From contig JACJID010000002.1 in the NCBI GenBank assembly GCA_014138725.1, positions 882,001 through 946,000 on the forward strand: 64,000 nt of DNA, read 5' to 3'. Source of the DNA: Kutzneria viridogrisea (GTDB lineage Bacteria; Actinomycetota; Actinomycetes; Mycobacteriales; Pseudonocardiaceae). Position numbers and translations under genes: made by a program. Numbering within the stretch: position 1 is the stretch's first letter; each line of letters begins with the position of its first letter. Under the pieces are notes generated by a model that did not search any database, was not told where the DNA came from, and saw only the letters and a program-made list of their open reading frames with translations. This document shows positions 16,312 through 25,716 of the stretch, one piece after another.

Positions 16312-17838
16312 TCAGCTGCCGACCCCCGCGCGAGCCCCCGCGGTGAGCGCGTCGGCGGGCACCTGCCAGAGCACGGTCTGCCCGTTGGTCGGCCCCTGGA
16401 AGGTCAGCAGCGGCTTGCCCACCGAGCGCAGCCAGTCCAGCATGATCGGCTTCGCGTAGCCGTAACCCTGGCTGGTGGGCAGGCTCTGGGTGAGGATGTA
16501 GTCCGCGTGGTGGTCGAGCATGGACCGCGCCGAGGGCCAGACCCCGAACCGGGCGTCCTCCTTGAACGCCCACTGGCCGGTGCTGTTGGTGACGCCGACC
16601 CTGGCGCCCGCGGGCAGGTTGTCGTGCACCCAGGCGCGGACCCGCACGAACCCGTCGTCAGGGGTCAGCTCCGCGCGCAGGGCCAGCCCCAGGCTGACCG
16701 CCACCAGCAGCGCGGCCCCGACCCGCAGCGGCACCGTCAGCCTGGGCCAGCGCTGCACCACCTCCACGGCGGCCGGGCCCAGCGCCAGCGTGCCCGCGAC
16801 CATCACCCCGTAGCCGTACTGCTCCTCGAAGGTGCCGAACAGCGCGGCGTACATGCCGAAACCGCCCATGGACACCGCGCACAGCCCGATCAGCCTGCGC
16901 CGCCGGTCCGTGCTCAGCGCGGCGACGAGCCCGGCGATCGGGCAGAGCAGCAGCAGCACGTAGCTGGTGCCGAACTGGCCGAGCTGGGCCACCAGCCGGT
17001 CCACCAGACTGGGCGCGTTGGGGGCGTTGAAGCCGGTGGTCTGCTTGAGCCCGATCATGCGCTCCAGGCCGGAGGCCTTGGACTGCCACCAGCCGCCGAG
17101 CAACCCGCACAGCCCCACCACGGCCAGGTAGCTCAGGTACGGCACGAGCGAGGCCACCAGCACGGTCAGCGCCTCGCGGGGCTTGAGCGTGCGCCGCCAC
17201 AGGACCGCCAGCACCACCGGCACCGCGGCGAACACCGCCAGCGCGTCCTTGGTGAGCACCCCGTAGCCCAGCAGCAGCCCGGCGGGCACCGCGACCTTCG
17301 CCGACAGGCCCCGCTCGGAGTCCAGGGCCCAGACCAGCACCAGCAGGCCGCCGACCACGGCGAGCGTGGCCGGGGTCTCCAGGAAGACCCGGCTGTTGTT
17401 GCGCAACACGAACGGGTCCAGCGCGAGCAGCGCCCCACAGGCCCAGGCCGGACCGGTGCCGGTGATCCGGCGCACCAGCACGAAGCCCAGCGCCACGGTC
17501 AGCGCGCCGAGCACGGCGTTGACCCAGCGCAGGTCGTAGGTGATGTCCATGCTGGTGCCGGTCAGGCCGAACACCTTGACGACCAGGCCCTCCAGCAGGA
17601 AGGCGCCCGGCGGGTGCAGGAAGAACGGCTGCCCGGACAGGCTGGGCAGCTGCCCGTGGGCCACCGACACACCCAGGTCGGTGTAGACCATCTCGTCCAC
17701 CCACAGCTCGAAGCTGCGGGTCAGCCCGAGCGCGCGGACCCCGAAGGCCGCAAGGCCCAGCAGGACCGGTGCGAGCAGACCGCCGCGCACCAGCCGCTGG
17801 AGCACCGTCGACGCGTCGTTGGCGCGGTGCAGTGCCAT
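16312..17838 (-). CDS. GT39-like membrane glycosyltransferase (ArnT/PMT superfamily)
   Basis: 508 residues with about ten to twelve hydrophobic segments. The first periplasmic loop carries the acidic pair WVDEMVYTD and a later HPPG (FFLHPPGAFLLEG), features of GT-C enzymes that use polyprenyl-phosphate sugars. The soluble C-terminal part (about 410-508) lies outside the membrane. ATG 17838 is preferred over TTG 17886, which would overlap the upstream gene. It is the last gene of the glycan cluster, 7 bp after the fusion gene. Likely role: adding a sugar to an exported glycan or lipid. The acceptor is not known. Confidence 0.8.
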   Translation of the reverse strand: MALHRANDASTVLQRLVRGGLLAPVLLGLAAFGVRALGLTRSFELWVDEMVYTDLGVSVAHGQLPSLSGQPFFLHPPGAFLLEGLVVKVFGLTGTSMDITYDLRWVNAVLGALTVALGFVLVRRITGTGPAWACGALLALDPFVLRNNSRVFLETPATLAVVGGLLVLVWALDSERGLSAKVAVPAGLLLGYGVLTKDALAVFAAVPVVLAVLWRRTLKPREALTVLVASLVPYLSYLAVVGLCGLLGGWWQSKASGLERMIGLKQTTGFNAPNAPSLVDRLVAQLGQFGTSYVLLLLCPIAGLVAALSTDRRRRLIGLCAVSMGGFGMYAALFGTFEEQYGYGVMVAGTLALGPAAVEVVQRWPRLTVPLRVGAALLVAVSLGLALRAELTPDDGFVRVRAWVHDNLPAGARVGVTNSTGQWAFKEDARFGVWPSARSMLDHHADYILTQSLPTSQGYGYAKPIMLDWLRSVGKPLLTFQGPTNGQTVLWQVPADALTAGARAGVGS

Positions 17839-17845
17839 CTGTGGA

Positions 17846-20800
17846 TTACCGCCTTGCGAGAGTCGTGGTCGGGAGGAGGTCGTCAAGCCAGGTGAGCAGT
17901 GCCGCCTGGTCGGTCAGCGTGGGCAGGCCGTGTTCGGCCAACAGTGCCTGGGCCTTGGGCTCCCAGGGGAAGCCGATGCACGCCGTGCCGGTGGCCAGCG
18001 CGAAGACCAGGGCGTGGAAGCGCAGCCCGAGCACGCCGTGGGCCTGGCCGATGACCGCCTTGGCCAGCGCGGGCGCCAGGTTCGGCCCCACCACGGGCAC
18101 CGGCACCCCGGCCAGCTCGGCCACCAGGCCCGCCGCCGAGGTGTCGCCGTACGCGCTGTCTCGGCCGTAGTCGGCGTGGTCGGACAGCGCGATCGCCACC
18201 ACGCTGCCGCCGCGGTCCACCCACTGGCGGGCCGCGAGCGCCATCGTGTCCACAACGGACTCGTTCTGCTCGGAGTTGGTGCCCGCCTTGGGGGAGAGCA
18301 CCAGCAGCGGCCGGTCCAGGTCGACCCCGGCGCGAGCCAGCTCGGCGCGGGCCAGCGCGGGCTCGGCCGAGGGCAGCTGCCAGGCCAGGTCGCCCACGCA
18401 GGGCACCGGCCTGCCGATGTCCAGGGTGTGCAGGGACAGCTCGTCGCGCACGGTGAGCCGCCCCCGGCGCGCGGCCCGCCGCAGGGCCGCCAGCGTGCCC
18501 GGCGGCATGCCCGCGTAGACGCCGATCGCTACGTAGGCCACGTCCCGCCCGAGCCGGCCCACCCACTCCGCCACGTGCGGCAGCAGCCGGACGAGCCGGG
18601 GCAGTCCGGGGCCGAACATGCCGCCGCCGACGATGACCAGCCCGTCGCAGCGCAGCAGCGCGGGTAGGGCCCCGGCCACGGTCATCGGCACCGCGGGCAC
18701 CCCGTGCACGGCGGTGACCGCCGCGGGGCTGCGCGAGATCACCGTGACCTCGGCGTCACCGTCCAGTTCGGACAGTGTGACGGCCAGCAGGGACTCGTCC
18801 CCGGTGTTGCCGTTGCCCACGTTGCCGACCACCGCGAGCCGACGGCGCCGACGGCCGCGGGTCCGCTCACGGCCCAGATCGGACAGTTGCGCGTGGACGG
18901 TCGGCGGCCCGGACACGACCGCGGCCCGGTAGAACTCGGCCTGCCGCTCGGCGAGCAGGTCCCAGTCCCAGGCGCGGGCGGCCTGCCTGCCGAGCCGACC
19001 GGCACCGGCCAGCCAGGCCTCGTCCTGGTAGCGCTCGGCCACGACCCGCGCGAAGGCGGCCACGTCGAAGGCCTCGACGAGCTGCCCGCACTCGGCCGGG
19101 ATCACCTCGCGCAGGCACGGGATGTCGAAGGCCACCACGGGGGTTCCCGAGGCCAGGGCCTCGACCGCCACGATGCCGAAGGTCTCGAAGCGGGAGGGCA
19201 CCACGGCCAGCCGGGCCGAGGCGAGCAGTTCGTACTTGTCCCGGCCGCTGACCCAGCCCGCGAACCGCACCCGGTCGGCGATGCCCAGCTCCTCGGCGAG
19301 CTGGCGCAGCCTGCCCTCGTCCGGACCGGTCCCCGCGACGACCAGGGTGCCGCGAACCTGTTCGCTGACCGACTTCCACGCGGTGAACAGCAGGTCCAGG
19401 CCCTTCTGCGCGATCTCCAGCCGACCGATGAACACCACGTCCTCGCCAAGGCGTGCGCTCGGCGAGAAGGCCAGCGGGTCCACCCCGTTGCCGATCACCG
19501 TCACGGAGATCCGCTCGTTGTACCCGCGCAGCCGCTCGGCAACGCCCTCCGAGACCGCGACCACGCTGTGGTGGCGCCGCACACCGAAGCGCTCCACCGG
19601 CGTGAACGGCAGGTGGTACTCGCGCGACTTCTCCGCGGCGTTGAGCCACTGCACGACGCCCACCGTGGGCCGTCCGGTCCACAGTGGAGCCGCCATCGAG
19701 GAGATCGGCGCGAAGAAGTCCTCCACCACCAGGTCGCCGCGGTGGCGCCGCACCGCGAAGGGCAGGCCCAGCACGTAGCCCAGGGTGCGGGTGGCCCGGT
19801 TGCCGCCCTTGCCGAAACCGACGTGGCAGTACCGGACCCCGTCCTGCACCCGGTCCTGGCAGCCCGGGAACCGGGTGGTCAGCACGGTGACCTCGTGCCC
19901 CTGGGCGGCGAGCCTGCGGTTGATCTCGTGCGTGCGCAGCGAGCCGCCACCGGAGCCGGGCATCGCCGGGTCCTCGAACCCCAGGTGCAGCACGCGCAAA
20001 CCCTTGATGGGCTCGGGTTCCTTCGGCTTGCCGCGCTTGGCGGCCACGAGGACGAAGGCACCGGCCACGAGCACCACGGGGACCCACAGCAGCGGCACCT
20101 CGTGCACCAACCACAGCACGAGCAGCAGCGCCCCGGCGGACAGGACCGCGCGCAGCGTGGCCAGGATCGAACCGGGCGGCAGCAGGTTGGCCGCCAGCAC
20201 GGCGAGCACCCCACTCACCAGCACCGAGCCCAGCGCGGCGGCGATCGCCAGCCCGGTCGCGCCGCCGAGCGCCCAGCCGCCCACCATGCACGACAGCAAC
20301 ACGACCACCGTCACCGCCAAGCCCGCGACGCAGCGCCGGTACCGGCCCAGCGCCAGCAACAGGATCGCCAGCATGCCGACCGTGCCGTAACCCAGACCCG
20401 TCAGCGCGAGCCAGGGCAGCAGGTGCAGGGAGCCCAGGTAGCGCGCGGGCAGGACCAGTGCCACCAGCGAGCTGGGCACCGTCGCCAGCACGGCAGCCGC
20501 GGGCAGCGCCAGCCACGCGAAGGAGCGCGCCATGGACGCGACGGCCCCGTGCAGGCGGTCGGCGGAAACCGTGCGCAGCAACGGGAAGCTGACGACCGTC
20601 ACCCCGGTCGCCACGTAGACCGGCCCCTTGGCCAGCGTGGCGATCGCCTGGTAGCTCGCGTCGCTGACGGAGTCGGCGCCCAGCACAGCCACCAGCACCA
20701 CGTCGACACCGACCACAGTGGACACCACGAGCTGGACAAGTCCTATTCGGACGGTCTCGGTCCACCGCGAGCGGTCCGCTGGCGCGCCGAGCCGGGCGCC

Positions 20801-21418
20801 CAAGTCCCTGCGCAGCCACCAGATCCCGGCCACGAGCACCAGTGCGGCGCCCGCGATGAACCCGGCCACCCCACCAGCCGTACCCAGTCCCGCGCGCACC
20901 GCCACGGTGCTGACCACCAGCCGCAGGGCCACCTCGGCCACCGACATGCCCGCGTAGGCCGTGAACCGGGACTCGCCCTGCAACCAGCCCCACACCGGCA
21001 TGATCGCGAACAGGGAGAAGCCCGCCAGCCCCACGGTGATCGCCGCCGCCGGGTTGGTGAACAGCCAGGCGATGCCGGTCAGCACCACCATGGCCGCCAA
21101 CCCCACGCCCAGCGAGACGGTCAGCGCGAAGCCGACCGCGGACTTGCGGCCCGCCGAGCCCCGCGGGTTGGCGCGGATCTCACGGGACAGCGGCAGCGGC
21201 ACGAGTGCGCTGGCCGCCACGCCCACCGTGGTCAGCAGGGCCTGCGCCGCGCTGTAGTCGCTGTACGCCTTGACCTGCAACAGGTTGGCCATCAGCAGGC
21301 CGCAGGTGTAGCTGAGCACGCCGACCAGTCCGGAGGAGACCGCCAGCACCATGCTGCTGCGCAGCACGGCCTGCTCCCCGGGCGCCGCGCTCGACGGCTT
21401 GCTCGCGAGTTCGCTCAC
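17846..21418 (-). CDS. Triple-domain fusion: polysaccharide flippase - GT4 glycosyltransferase - polysaccharide pyruvyl transferase
   Basis: 1190 residues in one uninterrupted frame. Residues 1 to about 470 are a multi-pass membrane domain of the MATE/MVF-type oligosaccharide flippase kind. Residues about 475-855 form a GT4 retaining glycosyltransferase: HLGFEDPAMPGSGGGSLRTHE at the N-lobe, VIGNGVDPLAFSP, FIGRLEIAQKGLD and the E-x7-E motif (ETFGIVAVE). Residues about 860-1190 resemble polysaccharide pyruvyl transferases (CsaB/PF04230-like): GNVGNGNTGDESLL, LIVGGGMFGPG, and GLRFHALVFAL. The start GTG 21418 overlaps the stop of the upstream GT4 gene (GTGA). The fused enzyme could flip a lipid-linked glycan and, on the cytoplasmic face, add a sugar and a pyruvyl ketal. 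Fusion of all three is unusual; the individual domain calls are secure, the joint role is inferred. Confidence 0.85.
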   Translation of the reverse strand: MSELASKPSSAAPGEQAVLRSSMVLAVSSGLVGVLSYTCGLLMANLLQVKAYSDYSAAQALLTTVGVAASALVPLPLSREIRANPRGSAGRKSAVGFALTVSLGVGLAAMVVLTGIAWLFTNPAAAITVGLAGFSLFAIMPVWGWLQGESRFTAYAGMSVAEVALRLVVSTVAVRAGLGTAGGVAGFIAGAALVLVAGIWWLRRDLGARLGAPADRSRWTETVRIGLVQLVVSTVVGVDVVLVAVLGADSVSDASYQAIATLAKGPVYVATGVTVVSFPLLRTVSADRLHGAVASMARSFAWLALPAAAVLATVPSSLVALVLPARYLGSLHLLPWLALTGLGYGTVGMLAILLLALGRYRRCVAGLAVTVVVLLSCMVGGWALGGATGLAIAAALGSVLVSGVLAVLAANLLPPGSILATLRAVLSAGALLLVLWLVHEVPLLWVPVVLVAGAFVLVAAKRGKPKEPEPIKGLRVLHLGFEDPAMPGSGGGSLRTHEINRRLAAQGHEVTVLTTRFPGCQDRVQDGVRYCHVGFGKGGNRATRTLGYVLGLPFAVRRHRGDLVVEDFFAPISSMAAPLWTGRPTVGVVQWLNAAEKSREYHLPFTPVERFGVRRHHSVVAVSEGVAERLRGYNERISVTVIGNGVDPLAFSPSARLGEDVVFIGRLEIAQKGLDLLFTAWKSVSEQVRGTLVVAGTGPDEGRLRQLAEELGIADRVRFAGWVSGRDKYELLASARLAVVPSRFETFGIVAVEALASGTPVVAFDIPCLREVIPAECGQLVEAFDVAAFARVVAERYQDEAWLAGAGRLGRQAARAWDWDLLAERQAEFYRAAVVSGPPTVHAQLSDLGRERTRGRRRRRLAVVGNVGNGNTGDESLLAVTLSELDGDAEVTVISRSPAAVTAVHGVPAVPMTVAGALPALLRCDGLVIVGGGMFGPGLPRLVRLLPHVAEWVGRLGRDVAYVAIGVYAGMPPGTLAALRRAARRGRLTVRDELSLHTLDIGRPVPCVGDLAWQLPSAEPALARAELARAGVDLDRPLLVLSPKAGTNSEQNESVVDTMALAARQWVDRGGSVVAIALSDHADYGRDSAYGDTSAAGLVAELAGVPVPVVGPNLAPALAKAVIGQAHGVLGLRFHALVFALATGTACIGFPWEPKAQALLAEHGLPTLTDQAALLTWLDDLLPTTTLARR

Positions 21419-22848
21419 GCGGGGTCCTCCAGACCGGGCACGGCCGGTGCGGTGAGGAAACCCGGTGCGCCCAGCGGCCCCGCGAGCAGGTCGTACCGGT
21501 TGGCCAGGCGCAGGTTCGCCCCGGACACGCCGAGCCGGTCGAGCACCGTCATCGCGTCCACCTCGTCGCAGCCGCCGAGCAGCACGCCGGTGCGCCGCCC
21601 GTCGCTGCGCACCTCGTCGGTCGCGCGCAGACCCGCCGCCAGTGCGGGCAGTTCGCTGTCGGGCAGGGTCGCCACGGTGGTGATGTCCGAACGGGCCTCC
21701 CGGCGCTGCGGGCTGCCCACGGCGCCGATCTCGTAGGCCAGCACGGCGGCGAGCAGTTCGGCGCTGCGGTCCCAGGAGAAGCAGGCCGCCCACGAACGGC
21801 AGCGCTGCGCCACGGCCTCGGCCCGCACCGGGTCGGCCAGCTCGCGCAGCGCGGTGACCATCGCCTCGGCGTAGTCCTCGGCCCGGTCGACGAGCCAGCC
21901 GGTGTGCTCGTGCACCACGGAGTCGCGCACCCCGGGCACCTTCAGCGCCAGGCAGGGCACGCCCCAGGCCGCCGCCTCCAGGATCGAGCAGCCCCAGCCC
22001 TCCCCCGCGGAGGTGGAGGTGGTCAGCCAGGCCTTGCTGAGCAGGTCGTCGCGGACGGAGTCGGGCTGGCGGCCGTGGAAGGTCACCGCGGAGTCGAGCC
22101 CGAGCCGCTCGGCGTACGCGGTGAGCGCTGCCAGCTCCGAGCCCCCGCCGACGATGTTCACCTTCAGGTCGGGGATCTGCGCCAGCACGGTGACCAGGCT
22201 GTCCAGCAACAGGTCCACCCGCTTGTGCGGCACCAGCCTGGTGACCAGCGTGACCACCGGGCCCGGTTCGCGGGCGGCGGCCGTGCCCAGCACCGGGTGG
22301 GTCCCGTTGGGCACGATGCTGATCGGCCCGCGCAGCCCCAGCCGCCTGCGCAGTTCCTCCCTTGTGGACGGTGAGACGGCGGCGATGGCCCGCCTGCCGT
22401 ACACCGCGCGCGAGGCCGGTCCCTCCAGGAAGCGGCCCACCGCTGCCATCGGCCGGGAGAAGTGCGTGGCGAACTGGTCCTGGTGCACGTGGTGCACCAC
22501 CTGGACCACGGGCATGGCCGCCCCGGCGAAGAGCGGGGCGAAGAACGGGATGCCGTTCTGACAGTCCACAACGGCGTCGAAGCGCTTGGCCCTGGTCGCC
22601 ATCCAGGCGGCGGCGCGCGGGTACACCGACAGCGCTCCCCCGGTCCGCAGCACCTCGATGCCGTCGATCATCTCGCGTGCCTCGGCGCCGGGCGCGCGGG
22701 CGGTGAGCCAGGTGACGTGCACGTCCTGCTCGACCCAGCGCCTGGCGATCTCGTGCATGTACTGCTCGGCACCGCCAGCCTGCGGGTGGCGCACGTCGCG
22801 CCAGTTCAGCACAAGAATCCTGTTGCCGTGCAACAGCTTCACACTCAT
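21415..22848 (-). CDS. GT4-family glycosyltransferase
   Basis: 477 residues, cytoplasmic. It has the N-terminal donor/acceptor region DVRHPQAGGAEQYMHEIAR, the SIVPNGTHPV loop, LVTRLVPHKRVDLL and an E-x7-E motif (EGWGCSILE), so it is a retaining GT4 enzyme using a nucleotide sugar. About 95 residues after the GT-B fold (from about 380) form an extra tail (SDITTVATLPDSELPALAAG...) that I do not recognise. The start ATG overlaps the GT2 stop (ATGA), and its stop overlaps the fusion gene's GTG start, so the three are translationally coupled. Confidence 0.88.
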   Translation of the reverse strand: MSVKLLHGNRILVLNWRDVRHPQAGGAEQYMHEIARRWVEQDVHVTWLTARAPGAEAREMIDGIEVLRTGGALSVYPRAAAWMATRAKRFDAVVDCQNGIPFFAPLFAGAAMPVVQVVHHVHQDQFATHFSRPMAAVGRFLEGPASRAVYGRRAIAAVSPSTREELRRRLGLRGPISIVPNGTHPVLGTAAAREPGPVVTLVTRLVPHKRVDLLLDSLVTVLAQIPDLKVNIVGGGSELAALTAYAERLGLDSAVTFHGRQPDSVRDDLLSKAWLTTSTSAGEGWGCSILEAAAWGVPCLALKVPGVRDSVVHEHTGWLVDRAEDYAEAMVTALRELADPVRAEAVAQRCRSWAACFSWDRSAELLAAVLAYEIGAVGSPQRREARSDITTVATLPDSELPALAAGLRATDEVRSDGRRTGVLLGGCDEVDAMTVLDRLGVSGANLRLANRYDLLAGPLGAPGFLTAPAVPGLEDPA

Positions 22849-23621
22849 CGATGAGCTCCCCGGTACAGCCGGAGCAGTGCGGTGAAGGAGGCGAGTCCGT
22901 CACGCAGCGGGCGGAAGGTGGATCGGGTGTCGTCGCGCCAGGCCACCGGCAGCTCGACGATGCGACCACCGTCGGCCTGGACCTGGCGCAGCAACTCCAC
23001 GTCGAAGGCGAAGCCGTCCACCCGACAGCGCAGCAGGGCGGACTGCACCGCGCTGCGCTGGAAGAACTTGAAGCCGCACTGGGTGTCGCGCACCTTGGTG
23101 ACCAGCGGGCGGGCCAGCGCGCGGAAGGCGGAGCCGCCGACCTTGCGGCCCAGCGAGCGCGGGTGCACGAAGCTGGCGCCGGGCGCGTGCCGGGAGGCGA
23201 TGGCCGCCTCCGCACCGCTGGTCAACTCGGCCACGGCTCTGGCCAGGGTGTCCAGCGGGGTGGACAGGTCGGCGTCCACGAAGCCCACGAAACGCGCGCT
23301 GCTGGTCAACAGGCCACGGCGCACGGCGGCGCCCTTGCCCGGACGCGAACAGCCGATGACCACCACCTCGACCGAGCCGGTGTCGAGTTGGTCCACCACC
23401 GCGGCCGTGCCGTCCACGCTGCCGTTGTCCACGACGACAACGCGGCTGGTCAGCGGCAGTCCGGCGAGGTAGTCCACGGCCGCGCGCAGGGTGTCGGGCA
23501 GCCGGGTGGCCTCGTTGTAGGCGGGCACGATCACCTCGAGGTCCACGACGGAACGCCGGGTGGAGGTGACGGACGGCAGAGCGTCCGATAACACAACTGA
23601 CACGGGCATGGGAAGGGCCAC
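22845..23621 (-). CDS. GT2-family glycosyltransferase (DPM1/polyprenyl-phosphate sugar synthase-like)
   Basis: 258 residues. GT-A fold with EVIVPAYNEATRLP, VVVDNGSVDGT and the metal-binding FVDADLSTP, then DTQCGFKFF and the DGFAFDVELL segment typical of dolichol-phosphate mannose synthase-like enzymes. It would make the polyprenyl-phosphate sugar used by the membrane GT39-like enzyme of the same cluster. GTG 23621 is chosen because AAGGAG stands 8 nt upstream; the frame is open to 23672 without a better site. It is the first gene of the cluster. A 460-bp non-coding region lies upstream. Confidence 0.87.
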   Translation of the reverse strand: MALPMPVSVVLSDALPSVTSTRRSVVDLEVIVPAYNEATRLPDTLRAAVDYLAGLPLTSRVVVVDNGSVDGTAAVVDQLDTGSVEVVVIGCSRPGKGAAVRRGLLTSSARFVGFVDADLSTPLDTLARAVAELTSGAEAAIASRHAPGASFVHPRSLGRKVGGSAFRALARPLVTKVRDTQCGFKFFQRSAVQSALLRCRVDGFAFDVELLRQVQADGGRIVELPVAWRDDTRSTFRPLRDGLASFTALLRLYRGAHR

Positions 23622-24081
23622 GGACGAATCTCCTTCCGGGAGACACGGGGACGGCGAACCTTCTGGCGACAAGCGACAACGGCCGCGCCAGCGCGAGGAG
23701 ACGGCTATCTAGCCGAGTTGTGGCACCACTGCCGAGTCATGGCGACTGTCCATCCACTGACGTGACTCTGATGGCCCCCAAGACCACCAGGCAGGGAATT
23801 TCCGCAGCTCACTGCCACAGCAGTCCACTTCGACCGCTGCCGCACACTGCGTCGTTCACCCGTTCGGGGCACTGTGAGGTTTGCATATGCCGGAGCGTCA
23901 CACAACCCCACTTGCGTAGGTCACCACACTTCGTTGCCCCGTTAACAGAACTTCCGCGCGTGAACCGTCAACCCGTGTTACCGGGTTTTAACTGCGAGGA
24001 AAGCTCTCACGAGGGCGATCCAGCGCAAAAAGGTGAGACAGACGTGCGAGTTCTTCATGAATTCACACAACTGCCCGCCGG
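23622..24081. other. 460-bp intergenic region upstream of the glycan cluster
   Basis: No convincing gene is seen. The region is less GC-rich than its surroundings, especially 23935-24065. It must hold the promoter of the minus-strand GT2-GT4-fusion-GT39 cluster. A 19-codon plus-strand frame (GTG 24043 to TGA 24102) behind AGGTGAG is possible but too short to support. No known riboswitch class was recognised. Confidence 0.5.
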
Positions 24082-24750
24082 TCACCGCCGATTGTGGCGC
24101 TGATCACTCACGCCCACGTGGTCGGCCGCCCACTCGTTGAACGCGCGGACCTCGCGCCACGCCTTGCGCACCCGCGCCAGGCTCCCGCGCTCGTGCAGCA
24201 CGTCGTCCGGCTCCCACACCCGGACCGCGTAGACCGACTTGTACCGGAGCAGCTCGATGCGCGGGTGATCCACCTCGAAGCCGCGGGGCTTGCTCCTGAG
24301 CTGCTCCCCCCGGATCTGCCAGCCCGCCCGCCGCAGCTTCGCCAGGATCTTCTCCAGCGCCTGCCCGCGCCGGTCCTCGTCCACCGCCGTGCGGTACCTG
24401 GCGAGCTGGTCGGCGGCCAGGTGGAAGCAGCCGCCACCGACCATCAGCCCCTCCGGGCCGACCTGCACGTAGTAGGCCCCGCCGCCGCGGCCCTGTTCGA
24501 TCACCCCGCCGCAGTGCGTCTTGTACGGGTGCTTCTCCTTGCTGAACCGGACGTCCCGGTACGGCCGGAACACCTTGGGCGTGCCCAGCCCGCCGAACTC
24601 CGGCTCCAGCTCGGCGAGCAACGCCTCCATCGGCGCCCGCACGTCCGCCGCGTAGACGTGCTTGTTGTCCTCCCAGTACGGCTTGGAGTTGTCGGCCTCC
24701 AGGCCGTCGTAGAAGTCGATCGCGTGCTCGCCGAAGCCCTGGAACGTCAC
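24082..24750 (-). CDS. DUF2461 family protein (TIGR02453-like)
   Basis: 222 residues. Family features are clear: FYDGLEADNSKPYWEDNK near the N terminus, the FRPYRDVRFSKEKHPYKTH core and YVQVGPEGLMVGGG. GTG 24750 is preferred because homologues begin MTFxGF at this point and TAGGG lies 9 nt upstream; longer starts at 24759, 24774 and 24780 exist. The biochemical role of the family is not established. It stands alone between the CDF exporter gene and the glycan cluster region. Confidence 0.88.
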   Translation of the reverse strand: MTFQGFGEHAIDFYDGLEADNSKPYWEDNKHVYAADVRAPMEALLAELEPEFGGLGTPKVFRPYRDVRFSKEKHPYKTHCGGVIEQGRGGGAYYVQVGPEGLMVGGGCFHLAADQLARYRTAVDEDRRGQALEKILAKLRRAGWQIRGEQLRSKPRGFEVDHPRIELLRYKSVYAVRVWEPDDVLHERGSLARVRKAWREVRAFNEWAADHVGVSDQRHNRR

Positions 24751-24846
24751 GTGCAGCACCCTACGACGCAGCACCGACAAGTCGGCGGCAGCACCGCTTC
24801 ACCTCAGAACGGCTGGCGGATCGCCAGCGCCTCCTGTTTGGCGCCG

Positions 24847-25716
24847 TCACGCGTGCGCGGGGCAGCCCGGCCGGGGACCCGCGTCCTCCACCTGGAACGA
24901 GCTGTGCGCGATGCCCCACCCCTGCCGGACCCGGGCCGCGAGCCGGTCGGTCAGGTCCGGGCCGGACTCGCCCACGACGTGCGCGGTGAGCACCGGCGAG
25001 CCGGAGGTGACGGTCCAGACGTGCAAGTCGTGCACCCCGCGCACGCCGGGCTCGGCGAGCAGGTCCGCGCGCAGTCGCACGGGGTCGACGCCTCGGGGCA
25101 CGGCCTCCAGCAGCACGGTCACGGCCTCGCGCAGCAGCACCCAGGCCCTGGGCAGGATGGCCACGCCGATCAGCGCGGAGGCGATGGCGTCGGCCCGCTG
25201 GAACCCGGTGAGCAGGATGACCAGTGAGGCGAGGGCGGTGGTCGCGGCGGCGAGGGCGTCGCTGAGCACTTCGAGGAACGCCGCCCGCACGTTGAGCGAT
25301 TTCCCTTGCGCACCAAGCAGGAGCAGCACGGAGCAGGCCATGCCCGCGCTGGCGAGCAGCGACACGAGCAGCATGCCGCCGGAGCTGACCTCGGGCGGCT
25401 CGGCGAACCGCTGCACGGCCTTGACCAGGATGGCGATCCCGATGCCGGTCACCAGCACGGCGTTGACCAACGCCGCCAGCACCTCGGCGCGCAGGTAGCC
25501 GAAGCTGAACCGGGCGGTGGCGGGCCTTGTGGCCAGCAGCACGGCGATCAGCGCCAGCAGCACACCCAGCGAGTCCACGCCCAGGTGCACGGCGTCGGCC
25601 AGCAGCGCCAGCGATCCGGTGAGCAGCCCGCCGACCACCTCGACGGCGATCACCGCGCTGGAGATGGCCAGCACCAGGCACAGTCGGCGGCGCTGGTCGG
25701 CGCGAGCGGCGCTCAT
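24847..25716 (-). CDS. Cation diffusion facilitator (CDF) heavy-metal exporter
   Basis: 289 residues with six predicted membrane segments. The metal-site Asp/His residues of the family are visible: LLADAVHLGVDSLG (second segment, HxxxD) and FLEVLSDALAA (fifth segment, the first His replaced by Glu). The C-terminal cytoplasmic domain has HDLHVWTVTSGSPVLTAHV. It exports divalent metal ions, probably Zn2+, Cd2+ or Co2+, using the proton gradient. Its start ATG overlaps the stop of the upstream ArsR gene (ATGA), so the two are one operon under metal control. Confidence 0.92.
   Translation of the reverse strand: MSAARADQRRRLCLVLAISSAVIAVEVVGGLLTGSLALLADAVHLGVDSLGVLLALIAVLLATRPATARFSFGYLRAEVLAALVNAVLVTGIGIAILVKAVQRFAEPPEVSSGGMLLVSLLASAGMACSVLLLLGAQGKSLNVRAAFLEVLSDALAAATTALASLVILLTGFQRADAIASALIGVAILPRAWVLLREAVTVLLEAVPRGVDPVRLRADLLAEPGVRGVHDLHVWTVTSGSPVLTAHVVGESGPDLTDRLAARVRQGWGIAHSSFQVEDAGPRPGCPAHA

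Noticed and set aside
21419-23215. Extension of the fusion gene upstream to a 1789-codon frame
   Set aside because: The first about 600 codons are an out-of-frame reading of the GT4 and GT2 genes; GTG 21418 has the overlap and homology start.
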